Shown here: in pieces, positions 21,442 to 27,835 of the stretch
How positions within the stretch are numbered: position 1 is the stretch's first letter
Layout: each line of letters starts with the position of its first letter
Virus record (IMG/VR): IMGVR_UViG_3300023170_003561
Span: 1-27,835 of that record
Length of the DNA: 27,835 bases
Strand: one strand, 5' to 3'
From: a virus
Notes under the pieces: generated by a model
Seen by the model: only the letters and a program-made list of their open reading frames with translations
Told to the model about the DNA's origin: nothing
Databases searched by the model: none
Program-made: the position numbers and the translations under genes

Positions 21442-22843
21442 TCTCAAATCCCTCGGAGTTCTTTAAGTAAAAATCTCTTGTTTCCAACTCTTTTACAGTA
21501 GCAATATTAAACTTGTAATTGAAGTTTATGTAATCGCTTCCTTCTAGTCCAGCACCGTGTCTAGCGACAATGGGAACCAATTTCCTATTTCCTCTATCGG
21601 GACCATCATTCGCTACTTCTTCCTCACTCTTTTCCTTTAATATACTGAAACTGGTACAAGTTTTGAGAATACCATCGCTTCCAGCAACAACATCTGTAGA
21701 TTCTCTTGTAATACCATCTCTATTCAATTGAATAAAAGATACGATTGGAACATCATATTTAACAGCAAAGTTGTGAAGGTCCATCATACTAAAGGCTAGT
21801 AACTGGTATTCCTTCATGCTATCATTGATTTCGCCATGATCGGTTACTTTGAAATAGTCATATATGATTACACAATCATTAACTCGACCTGTTTCATCGA
21901 ATCCAACATCACGATAAATAAAGTTTCTAATGATACCTAGAATTGTGGCAAACTTTGTTCCAGAAACGTTAACGTATTTGTAGTTCATTTCTTTGAATTT
22001 TTTAGCTGCCTCTCTGACTCTTCTTGTTTCTTCTGGGTCTTTAATATACTTTCCGGTTGATATCTTCTCAATATCTACACCGCTAAGACAAGAAATCATT
22101 CTGTCATTATGATCATCTTTCCCCATCTCAGTATCGACGATAAGAGTAGGAATGTCGCGAGAAGCTATATTCATGCATAGAGCATCAGCAGTAAAACTTT
22201 TACCGACCTTCATTCTCGCTCCGATAAGATCAACACATTTCCTTCTGAGTCCACCACCAATTGCCTTATCAAACCACTTCCATCCGGTGGAGATACCAAT
22301 CATATCTACCGGATTAGCTTCTTTTTCGGCAAGGTATTCATCGATACTATCTGCGGGACGGATAGCCTTATTATCAGATTCTTTATATATTTGCGAAGTA
22401 AAATCAAGAACTGGAGTCTCAATCAAATTAATGATATCGAGAATTGGCTCGCTACCGCTAACGTCAGATAAAGCCTGCTTAATTCTATCTGCTAAAACAG
22501 CACCCTTATTCGCAAAGAGTAGCTTTGTTAGTTTAGATGCTTGAACTTCTGCATTTGCACGAGTGATTGGCATAGAAAAAAGAGATCGGATAAAACCAAT
22601 CTCTTCATCATTTGCAATCTCTTCATAAAAGCCAAGTTCTGTTGCAGTAGATAATATAGACGTTAAATCAATCTCTTCTGAATTTTGAAAAATCTTATCA
22701 AAACATTTGAATAGCCTTTGGTTATTAACGTCATAAAAGGCTTGTGGTTCTATATAATCTATCTCATAGAAGAAATCTACCCCGTACTGGCATAGTCCAG
22801 CCAATACTGCATTTTCTGCTGCTGTGTTTTTCAACTCTGTCAT
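21407..22843 (-). CDS. DnaB-family replicative helicase
   Basis: 478 aa from the ATG at 22843; a TTG at 22858 would overlap the previous gene. GGGGTGA lies 3-9 nt before the ATG. The N-terminal domain (about 1-110) resembles the DnaB N-terminal helical domain (ENAVLAGLCQYGVDFFYEID). The RecA-like C-domain has Walker A GARMKVGKS (208-216), the adjacent VDTEM (236-240), Walker B VIIYDYFK (325-332) and the IQLNRDGI arginine-finger/DnaB-H4 region (371-378). The C-terminal tail SSGTDIQDS is short and acidic. It would unwind the replication fork as a hexamer and work with the primase downstream. Confidence 0.93.
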   Translation of the reverse strand: MTELKNTAAENAVLAGLCQYGVDFFYEIDYIEPQAFYDVNNQRLFKCFDKIFQNSEEIDLTSILSTATELGFYEEIANDEEIGFIRSLFSMPITRANAEVQASKLTKLLFANKGAVLADRIKQALSDVSGSEPILDIINLIETPVLDFTSQIYKESDNKAIRPADSIDEYLAEKEANPVDMIGISTGWKWFDKAIGGGLRRKCVDLIGARMKVGKSFTADALCMNIASRDIPTLIVDTEMGKDDHNDRMISCLSGVDIEKISTGKYIKDPEETRRVREAAKKFKEMNYKYVNVSGTKFATILGIIRNFIYRDVGFDETGRVNDCVIIYDYFKVTDHGEINDSMKEYQLLAFSMMDLHNFAVKYDVPIVSFIQLNRDGITRESTDVVAGSDGILKTCTSFSILKEKSEEEVANDGPDRGNRKLVPIVARHGAGLEGSDYINFNYKFNIATVKELETRDFYLKNSEGFENDSSGTDIQDS

Positions 22844-22845
22844 TT

Positions 22846-23376
22846 TCACCCCAAACAATCATTACACTTCGTTCCGTAATCTTCACCAATATAAAGTTCC
22901 TGAGGAATCTCAAAAGGACTTCCACAATCGGTACATTTTACTCTAATATTTTTTGCCTTCGGTTTTTTAATCGGCTTGCTTTCAGCTTTATGCTTTTGAT
23001 GATCCTCGTCCCTTCCTATAGAATTATAGTCTTTAGGATTGAACATATTTGGTCTATTTTCAGAAATTACCGATCTTGATTCCCTTGTTCTGATGGGGTC
23101 GTTGAAATCATTTGCGTAATAATCGGTATCGACTTCATCAGTTTCGACTCTCATTTCATGATAGACTTTTTTATCAACAAGAAGATCTTCCAGAATTGAT
23201 AATAGGTCATCATCCGGTTCTCCACCATCTTCAGGAATTAGCTTAAAAATCTTATTGCAGATTTTGCTAGCCTGTTCTCTTGACTCTTCCGGCACTAGCG
23301 AGATTCCGATATCAATGAATTCATTATCGCCTAGTTTACACCCTTTTTTTATCAAATTAAGTATCTTCTCTTTCAT
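22846..23376 (-). CDS. Zinc-ribbon protein upstream of the helicase (176 aa)
   Basis: No family recognised. The N-terminal ~75 residues are helical (MKEKILNLIKKGCKLGDNEF, then SREQASKICNKIFKLI), the centre is acidic and low-complexity, and a basic patch (KPIKKPKAKNIRVK) precedes a C-terminal ribbon: C148-x2-C151 and C171-x2-C174. The product ends immediately after the last cysteine pair (LG). The helicase ATG lies 2 nt beyond its stop. A helicase-loading or single-stranded-DNA-binding accessory is a reasonable guess from position and composition only. Confidence 0.7.
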   Translation of the reverse strand: MKEKILNLIKKGCKLGDNEFIDIGISLVPEESREQASKICNKIFKLIPEDGGEPDDDLLSILEDLLVDKKVYHEMRVETDEVDTDYYANDFNDPIRTRESRSVISENRPNMFNPKDYNSIGRDEDHQKHKAESKPIKKPKAKNIRVKCTDCGSPFEIPQELYIGEDYGTKCNDCLG

Positions 23377-23897
23377 GATTTATTTCTTCCTATTTGTTCT
23401 AATGTATTTGCCATTTTCTCTATCGGATAAATTGTTTTCTCAATACTTTTTACCCTACTCAAAGAATTTGTCTTGAGCTTGAAAATTTCCTTAGCAAGTG
23501 GATTTTCTTTAACCGCAGAATAAAACTTCTGCTCCCATTTAGTATATCCATCGCCATAGTCATTAATTTTATCACTAACTATGTAGTAGATGCTCTCGTT
23601 TGCCCAATCCAAAATAGACTGCTCTTTCCCTAGTATACCATAGAGATATTGAACGTACCTATGGAGAAAATATGCGGCATAATTAACTTCGTTAGAGTTC
23701 ATGCTACGAATTTTATCGTAAGGCATATTCATGTATCTCTTAACTTCGTCTTTATTTTTATCGTTGAAGTCACAGTTGTATACATTGTTTAGGTCTTTCC
23801 ACTCTTGTATCTTTAAGAGGAATTCCTTGACCGTTTCGTTGTCAGTATAGTCTTCATATTTAATGTTCGGATCTATTATCAAAATTTTCCTCTCCAA
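23373..23897 (-). CDS. Possible UvsY-like recombination mediator (174 aa)
   Basis: A helical 174-aa protein with no strong signature. The middle segment AAYFLHRYVQYLYGILGKEQ and the C-terminal SRVKSIEKTIYPIEKMANTL are amphipathic helices whose layout resembles phage UvsY-like mediators, which load RecA/UvsX onto SSB-coated DNA. Its neighbours, a UvsX/RecA gene one ORF upstream and SSB-related replication genes downstream, support that. The similarity is to overall pattern, not to a fixed motif, so this is tentative. It overlaps the nuclease gene by 19 nt and the following gene by 4 nt. Confidence 0.45.
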   Translation of the reverse strand: MERKILIIDPNIKYEDYTDNETVKEFLLKIQEWKDLNNVYNCDFNDKNKDEVKRYMNMPYDKIRSMNSNEVNYAAYFLHRYVQYLYGILGKEQSILDWANESIYYIVSDKINDYGDGYTKWEQKFYSAVKENPLAKEIFKLKTNSLSRVKSIEKTIYPIEKMANTLEQIGRNKS

Positions 23898-24280
23898 TCT
23901 TCCTCATCTTCATTGTAGGCAAACTCAATAAAGGTTATTCCATTATTTTCGCACCATTCCTTTTTTTTCTTATCTCTAGCCTGTGCTAAAAGAAAATCCT
24001 TTTTGGAATCGAAGAAATGAGAATTAAATTTGAAATGTTGTTCCCCATGTGCTTCTACTACAATTCTCTCTACCGGCAAAAAGAAGTCTGCCGTTAAGCA
24101 TTTTATTCTACCAGTTTTTGATCCGGGTAAAGTAACCTCTTGGAGAATATTTGAGTATGGAAAAATTTCCCTTAAAAAGTCGTAAGCTTTTTCATGTAAC
24201 TTGGACCTCTTTGAAACTGAGGATTGCTTGCTTGATGGAGTAAAAGAATATTCACGACCGTCAAATCCTACAACCTTCAT
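23879..24280 (-). CDS. PD-(D/E)XK-like nuclease (DUF559/VSR-like)
   Basis: 133 aa. Residues SKLHEKAYDFLREIFPYSNI (26-45) supply the first helix with E30. D65 (LTADFFLP) and E76-A-H-G (VVEAHGEQHF) align with the metal-binding Asp and Glu of the VSR/DUF559 branch. DFLLAQARDKKKKEWCENNG and ITFIEF give the closing helix and strand. The consensus Lys of ExK is not obvious; the motif reads E-A-H. It would cleave or nick DNA, possibly in recombination or repair. It overlaps the recA-like gene by 4 nt. Confidence 0.75.
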   Translation of the reverse strand: MKVVGFDGREYSFTPSSKQSSVSKRSKLHEKAYDFLREIFPYSNILQEVTLPGSKTGRIKCLTADFFLPVERIVVEAHGEQHFKFNSHFFDSKKDFLLAQARDKKKKEWCENNGITFIEFAYNEDEEDWRGKF

Positions 24281-25341
24281 ACTAATTCCTTAATTTGAGA
24301 TTTTATGTTCTCTATGTAGTCTGGGTTTTCATCAATCCAGTCGAGAAAATTGGAGAGACCTTGAATCTTCTCCCCTTCTTCGCCAAATGGTTTGTACCAA
24401 CTCCCAGAAATATCTATTATACCAAAATCTGCGGCAATGTCAATAGCTTCTTTGGTTTCATCCATTCCAATTCCATATCTCAGCCAATTATCGGTCTTTT
24501 TAATGGTAGATGCCATCGATGACTTATCTATTGACCAGTGAATTTGTTGTCCGATATGGTCTGGATCTGAATCGCTCTTTTTCCATCTGGTAATATAATC
24601 TGCCTTGAGAATAGTATCGGCAGCGTACCTGATCTTTTTACCGCAATCTGGTATCTTCCTACCTCTACCATTTGGACTGGTATCGGTAATCAAGTGGGTA
24701 ATAATAATCAATGTGATATTGTTATCTGGAATTATTTGACAAAACTTCTTGCACCATAAAGCCAGTAATCGCGGAAGAGAATTTCGAGTTGCCTTAATAT
24801 CCTCATCCAACTCCCCTTGAGGAATAAGCGTTGAACTGGAATCCAAGATTACCATAGCCCCCTTATTGGCAGGATCACCCATAATTGATATACTGGAATC
24901 CAAAAAAACTTCTGCTGGAATAATTTTGCCTTCAGGATCTTTTTGAATAACCTTTAGCTTGTCTGGGATAAGACCCTTGATTCCCGAAAAATGCTTCTCA
25001 TCAAGTCTAGCTTCCGAATTAAAGTAAAATACTGGTCTACCAGTAGTTCCATCGGACTGAATAAAAGTTTCATCATTCTGATGCTTCGCTGCCATGTGTA
25101 AAGCGAGGGTCGTCTTTCCGCATCCCTCATCTCCACTAATAATAGTAACGGTTCCTTCTTTTATTCCACCTCCAAGTGCCATATCTAACGATGGAGTGAT
25201 ACTAAGTAACTTATGATTTCTTCTCGTCTCTAATACGTCTAGTCCAGAATAAATTATCTTACCATATTCCTTTTTATACTTATCATCCAACACCTTCAAG
25301 TAAGCAGGTAGTGGTATACTCTTTGACTTCTTTTTCGCCAT
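24277..25341 (-). CDS. RecA/UvsX-family recombinase
   Basis: 354 aa. Walker A is G70-DEGCGKTT-78 after TVTIISG, preceded by ITPSLDMALGGGIKEGT (48-64), the typical RecA/UvsX entry. YFNSEARLD (106-114) carries the catalytic Glu (E110), and VILDSSS (164-170) is Walker B. IRYAADTILKADYITRWKKS (238-257) is a later core segment. The C-terminal segment (GIIDISGSWYKPFGEEGEKI) is the usual RecA C-terminal region, and no KDNN-type acidic tail is seen. It would form filaments on single-stranded DNA and drive strand exchange. The ATG directly follows the stop of the upstream gene, so the two are coupled. I do not choose between the recA and uvsX names. Confidence 0.92.
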   Translation of the reverse strand: MAKKKSKSIPLPAYLKVLDDKYKKEYGKIIYSGLDVLETRRNHKLLSITPSLDMALGGGIKEGTVTIISGDEGCGKTTLALHMAAKHQNDETFIQSDGTTGRPVFYFNSEARLDEKHFSGIKGLIPDKLKVIQKDPEGKIIPAEVFLDSSISIMGDPANKGAMVILDSSSTLIPQGELDEDIKATRNSLPRLLALWCKKFCQIIPDNNITLIIITHLITDTSPNGRGRKIPDCGKKIRYAADTILKADYITRWKKSDSDPDHIGQQIHWSIDKSSMASTIKKTDNWLRYGIGMDETKEAIDIAADFGIIDISGSWYKPFGEEGEKIQGLSNFLDWIDENPDYIENIKSQIKELV

Positions 25342-25776
25342 TTATTTTAGCCTCGAAAAAACTGATTTATTTTTCCTCTTTACGTTGCTAGCGTCTGTCT
25401 CTGCCTCTTTTGGTTTTTCAACCTTTTCTAAACTCTTTTTTTCTTGCTCAATCTCTTTATCGACAAACCACTTATGCTTTTTCAATTTATCAGGAAGAGT
25501 CTTAATCCCTAAAGACGGAATCCATTTGTTCTTCTTAATATAGGATATTACAGTTCTCTCGCCAAACTTTTTTATTAAACGATTAGCACAAACGACTTGC
25601 CAACTATAGGTTTTTTTCCACTTTTTTGTGTTCCAAAACTTATGAGCAAGTGACCCCTCGTTATTCTTTTCTGCCATCCTAAAGCACATAGTTTCAGCCA
25701 GCCATTGTGCTGCGGTACAGTATTCTCCAGACGAGGGGGATTTATATTTAGATTTTTCAGATCGCTCTTTAGCCAT
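25342..25776 (-). CDS. Uncharacterised basic phage protein (144 aa)
   Basis: No family recognised. The conserved-looking core EYCTAAQWLAETMCFRMAEK (18-37) is followed by AHKFWNTKKWKKTYSWQVVC and ANRLIKKFGERTVISYIKKN. The C-terminal third is highly charged and probably disordered or coiled. The protein is strongly basic overall, so nucleic-acid binding is plausible. It directly abuts the recA-like gene and overlaps its upstream neighbour by 8 nt. Confidence 0.7.
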   Translation of the reverse strand: MAKERSEKSKYKSPSSGEYCTAAQWLAETMCFRMAEKNNEGSLAHKFWNTKKWKKTYSWQVVCANRLIKKFGERTVISYIKKNKWIPSLGIKTLPDKLKKHKWFVDKEIEQEKKSLEKVEKPKEAETDASNVKRKNKSVFSRLK

Positions 25777-26290
25777 TAAGGAGTTCTTTCACTTTCTCTT
25801 TCTTTTTGCTTCCAACTTTGAAAAGCATTTCACTAACGTTTTCCTCAGTAGGAATCCTTTTCTGCTCGAAATCTTCAAATTGATTATGGGGCCAAGAATA
25901 TTTGACAACATCTATCTCATTTCCTTCTTCGTTCAAAACCCCTACTAATAGGTTTTGGAAAGCTTGAGAATGTCCAGTTTCCATATCTTGACTTCTTGAA
26001 AATCCTCTCTTTACAAATATTCCGTCTGCCCCATCTGGATCTTCAAATAAAACATCCTCAGGAGCACCCATGCAAATCACTTGAACCTTTGTAACTGATA
26101 GATTTTTTTCGTTACAATATTCTCTCAAGCGATTCCAAGGCTTTTTATCCTCAGGTTCTTCTCCATTGACACTATACCTATCAGGATCTCCCCAAACAAT
26201 TGTTCCATCAGTAAGAGTTATCTTCCAAGTCATCTTTGTACTTCTGATTAACTCTCTGATATACTCGTCCTTTTCGACACATACGTTCAT
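25769..26290 (-). CDS. Conserved phage protein with ITLTDGTIVWGDPDRY motif (173 aa)
   Basis: No function known to me. The protein has an ordered core: TWKITLTDGTIVWGDPDRYS (21-40), then KPWNRLREYCNEKNLSVTKV (49-68) and VICMGAPEDVLFEDPDGADG (71-90), with KRGFSRSQDM after it. Near-identical motif orders are, as far as I recall, common in phages next to recombination genes. The start ATG forms an ATGA overlap with the previous stop. A second in-frame ATG at residue 20 could also be used. Confidence 0.7.
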   Translation of the reverse strand: MNVCVEKDEYIRELIRSTKMTWKITLTDGTIVWGDPDRYSVNGEEPEDKKPWNRLREYCNEKNLSVTKVQVICMGAPEDVLFEDPDGADGIFVKRGFSRSQDMETGHSQAFQNLLVGVLNEEGNEIDVVKYSWPHNQFEDFEQKRIPTEENVSEMLFKVGSKKKEKVKELLNG

Positions 26291-26676
26291 TGATCTTTCC
26301 TTATTTTTTGTACGTTAGCAGCATATTTTCCCATTTTAGGTTTAGAAGATCTTTTCTTATTAATCTCATCGGTGTACTGCGATGCCATAGGAGTTCCAAC
26401 AGTCGCTCCCTTCTGAGAAGGATAAATCTGTTGCATATGATCTCTTTTGATCTTTTCCATTTCTTGATTTACCTGCGAAACTTCTTCAACTTCATCCTCA
26501 GAAGAAACTACAAGTCCAAGATCTTTGAGTTCTTGATAATACTTAAGTAGGATATCTTCTGTACGATCCATATCCTCTGCCAACGCTGAAGCCTGATCTT
26601 CGAAATCTTCGGAAGATTTAACAGTGTCTAATACCTGCTGTTTCTCTTCAATTGATAATGCACCTCTTTTAGCCAT
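26287..26676 (-). CDS. Small helical protein, possible HTH (129 aa)
   Basis: I take the ATG at 26676 because AGGAG is six bases upstream; the ATG at 26682 sits directly on that site. MAKRGALSIEEKQQVLDTVK and ALAEDMDRTEDILLKYYQEL look like a short helix-turn-helix-type unit. The rest is a charged linker and a basic tail (NKKRSSKPKMGKYAANVQKI). A DNA-binding or transcription-related role is possible. No homolog recognised with confidence. Confidence 0.65.
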   Translation of the reverse strand: MAKRGALSIEEKQQVLDTVKSSEDFEDQASALAEDMDRTEDILLKYYQELKDLGLVVSSEDEVEEVSQVNQEMEKIKRDHMQQIYPSQKGATVGTPMASQYTDEINKKRSSKPKMGKYAANVQKIRKDQ

Positions 26677-26678
26677 AT

Positions 26679-27029
26679 TCATCTCCTCTGGTTAATATCT
26701 TCTCTTTTTGCTTTAATTAAATAGATATCTTTTCTTGTTTTAAGATATTCAAAATACAAATCAAACACTTCCTTATCTACCTTTTTGTAAGGATATAGTT
26801 GAATTGTTGACTTGGTAATTTGTCTGACCCCGTAGGGATCATAGATATCTCCTTCACTTTTTCTCAAATAAAATGTATACTTTTCTTCTCCATCCTTTTT
26901 AACTGCTGACAATTTAGCTACAGCAGTAAAATCGTCATCAACGATCTCTCTGTTTTTATTATAGTAAAAAACGGCAGACTCTTCATCAGGACGGAAAGAT
27001 TTTGCCTTTTCTGACACAGATTCACTCAT
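26679..27029 (-). CDS. Uncharacterised phage protein (116 aa)
   Basis: No family recognised. The 116-aa product has an acidic N-terminus and a beta-rich middle (FTAVAKLSAVKKDGEEKYTF, then YLRKSEGDIYDPYGV). The C-terminal segment KVDKEVFDLYFEYLKTRKDI is helical and ends in a basic KREDINQRR. It overlaps the upstream gene by 8 nt. Confidence 0.65.
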   Translation of the reverse strand: MSESVSEKAKSFRPDEESAVFYYNKNREIVDDDFTAVAKLSAVKKDGEEKYTFYLRKSEGDIYDPYGVRQITKSTIQLYPYKKVDKEVFDLYFEYLKTRKDIYLIKAKREDINQRR

Positions 27030-27237
27030 TTAGTTTCTCCAATTTTTCTTTTAGGTTCTCAATACACTTTTTCTGGTTGAATCCCTCAACTTTCATGGAA
27101 GCTTTTGTTGTGATTCCATGTTCCCTCATCTCGTCCATTGTCATTATAGTAGGATGAAGAGATCCATCAGAAAGTTTTTGGTGTATTTTGATGTCAAACG
27201 TAATAATTGCACAATGCGGTGCGGTTGTATCTGTCAT
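27022..27237 (-). CDS. Uncharacterised small protein (71 aa)
   Basis: No family recognised. The 71-aa protein has a strand-rich start (APHCAIITFDIKIHQKLSDG) and a C-terminal helix (NQKKCIENLKEKLEKLNE). Its ribosome binding site lies in the loop and 3' arm of a small hairpin (27242-27255). It follows a 57-nt spacer that holds a terminator-like hairpin, so its expression may be set separately from the two upstream zinc-ribbon genes. Confidence 0.65.
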   Translation of the reverse strand: MTDTTAPHCAIITFDIKIHQKLSDGSLHPTIMTMDEMREHGITTKASMKVEGFNQKKCIENLKEKLEKLNE

Positions 27238-27241
27238 TTTC

Positions 27242-27255
27242 GTACTCCTTAGTAC
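27242..27255 (-). promoter_or_regulatory. Inverted repeat overlapping the ribosome binding site of the 71-aa gene
   Basis: The minus-strand sequence GTACTAAGGAGTAC forms a 5-bp stem with an AAGG loop. The Shine-Dalgarno AAGGAG spans the loop and the first two stem bases, ending 6-8 nt before the ATG at 27237. Pairing could lower initiation. Confidence 0.4.
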
Positions 27256-27279
27256 ACATTTAAAATAGGTTTAGCAAGT

Positions 27280-27307
27280 AAAAAAGGGGGAATTTTAGAA
27301 ATCACCC
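27280..27307 (-). terminator. Weak intrinsic-terminator-like hairpin
   Basis: On the minus strand, arms 27299-27307 and 27287-27295 form a 9-bp stem with one mismatch and one G-U pair around a 3-nt loop. It is followed by one C and then TTTTTT. It overlaps the stop codon of the 64-aa gene. The 57-nt intergenic stretch (27238-27294) has no convincing promoter by eye. Confidence 0.4.
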
Positions 27308-27489
27308 ATAAAATCGTACCTCATATCCCAAGAAACGCAACATTTTGTGCATGTAAGTACTTGATAGGGTGTTCCTCCTAATTTTATTCCTTTATCTGCT
27401 GTAATATGCTTTGTATCGTTACAATGGGGGCAAATAGGTAGTTGAGTAGATAAACAACTAGGAGGGAGATTAAGGTAATTTTCCTTCAT
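27295..27489 (-). CDS. Small zinc-ribbon protein (64 aa)
   Basis: 64 aa. C20-x2-C23 (PICPHCNDT) and C47-x2-C50 (LTCTKC, then C51) form a zinc ribbon of about 30 residues, with the family otherwise unassigned. The tail SWDMRYDFMGDF is aromatic and acidic. It overlaps the FmdB-like gene by 20 nt. The role may be DNA or RNA binding, or protein contact. Confidence 0.65.
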   Translation of the reverse strand: MKENYLNLPPSCLSTQLPICPHCNDTKHITADKGIKLGGTPYQVLTCTKCCVSWDMRYDFMGDF

Positions 27490-27802
27490 GGATATACGTT
27501 TCCTTCTGTTTTGGGGTAAGGCTTGCTAATTTATATTGATGCCTCATTTCCTCTCTCGCTTGATTCTTAGCGGCACTTCCATCAGCAATCATTCTATCTT
27601 CTTTTTCATATCTACCCATTTTTTTCGTATTAGCGTCTGCAAGAGCACCGATAGTCGATGGATCTCCCTTTACTGAATTAGCAGATAAAAGCAACGTCGC
27701 TTTTTTGTTACATTCAGGACACTTGACTTTATTTCTCTCATTTATTTTGGCGAGTTCTTCAAAGTCTCCACAATTCTCGCATCTGTAATCATAAAAAGGC
27801 AT
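27470..27802 (-). CDS. FmdB-family zinc-ribbon protein
   Basis: 110 aa. MPFYDYRCENCGDFEELAKI with a second pair KCPECNKKATLLLS gives C8-x2-C11 and C28-x2-C31, the CxxC-CxxC-SSSS (FmdB/putative regulatory protein) domain that also opens many phage proteins. The rest is a helical, charged tail (KKMGRYEKEDRMIADG, then AREEMRHQY). FmdB proteins are described as putative regulators, but this is from family naming only. AAGGAG about 10 nt upstream supports the start at 27802. This is the first complete gene in the transcription direction. Confidence 0.8.
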   Translation of the reverse strand: MPFYDYRCENCGDFEELAKINERNKVKCPECNKKATLLLSANSVKGDPSTIGALADANTKKMGRYEKEDRMIADGSAAKNQAREEMRHQYKLASLTPKQKETYIHEGKLP

Positions 27803-27835
27803 CAGGATATTTCTCCTTTACAACTTTATCTTCAA

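Noticed and set aside
22152-22544. Plus-strand open frame of 130 codons opposite the helicase
   Set aside because: It overlaps the Walker A region of the helicase in antisense and shows no family signal.
1-27835. tRNA genes, CRISPR arrays or attachment sites
   Set aside because: No cloverleaf-like stretch, spaced repeat array or integrase was noticed. The few spacers longer than 20 nt are accounted for above. A covariance-model search was not possible.

Overview
This window looks like part of a large, AT-rich, tailed double-stranded DNA phage genome (Caudoviricetes, myovirus-scale). Every supportable gene lies on the minus strand, so transcription runs from base 27835 towards base 1. Most neighbours overlap by 1-50 nt or sit within a few bases of each other. 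Shine-Dalgarno motifs (GGAG, AAGGAG) are common, which argues for an SD-using bacterial host rather than Bacteroidota. No rRNA, tRNA, integrase or host housekeeping gene is seen. The gene content is a phage replication/recombination block followed by a glycan-modification block.

Region 1 (about 22.8-27.8 kb, transcribed first): small zinc-ribbon and uncharacterised phage proteins lead into a RecA/UvsX-type recombinase, a PD-(D/E)XK-like nuclease, a possible UvsY-like mediator and a zinc-ribbon protein. A weak terminator-like hairpin and a hairpin around a ribosome binding site lie near 27.25-27.3 kb.

Region 2 (about 12.1-22.8 kb): the replication machinery. It holds a DnaB-family helicase, a DnaG-type primase, a dNMP kinase, a Cas4/RecB-type nuclease with a likely Fe-S cluster, a DNA polymerase III alpha-type polymerase, a SLOG-fold protein, a DnaQ-like DEDDh exonuclease and SSB. 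The polymerase appears to be split: an 854-aa PHP-palm-fingers protein is encoded at 15745-18309, and what looks like its missing C-terminal OB-fold region is a separate gene at 12552-13061, eight reading frames downstream. The PHP domain is also shortened and has lost recognisable metal ligands. One of the small intervening genes carries a 28-bp tandem duplication at its 3' end that moved its stop codon. The region closes with a strong factor-independent terminator after ssb.

Region 3 (1-12.1 kb): a run of about nine glycosyltransferases or glycosyltransferase-like proteins (GT4, GT2, GT32, CgeB-like, exostosin-like). Among them are a GDP-L-fucose synthase, a sugar-phosphate nucleotidylyltransferase-like protein, an FkbM methyltransferase, a methyltransferase fragment, a small Tat-signal-bearing protein and several unknowns. 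Together they could build and methylate a glycan on virion proteins, on phage DNA or on the host surface; the sequence does not say which. One GT4 enzyme carries a four-cysteine zinc ribbon between its two Rossmann halves. A 5'-truncated HNH endonuclease remnant sits near the left edge, and the last glycosyltransferase runs off the window.
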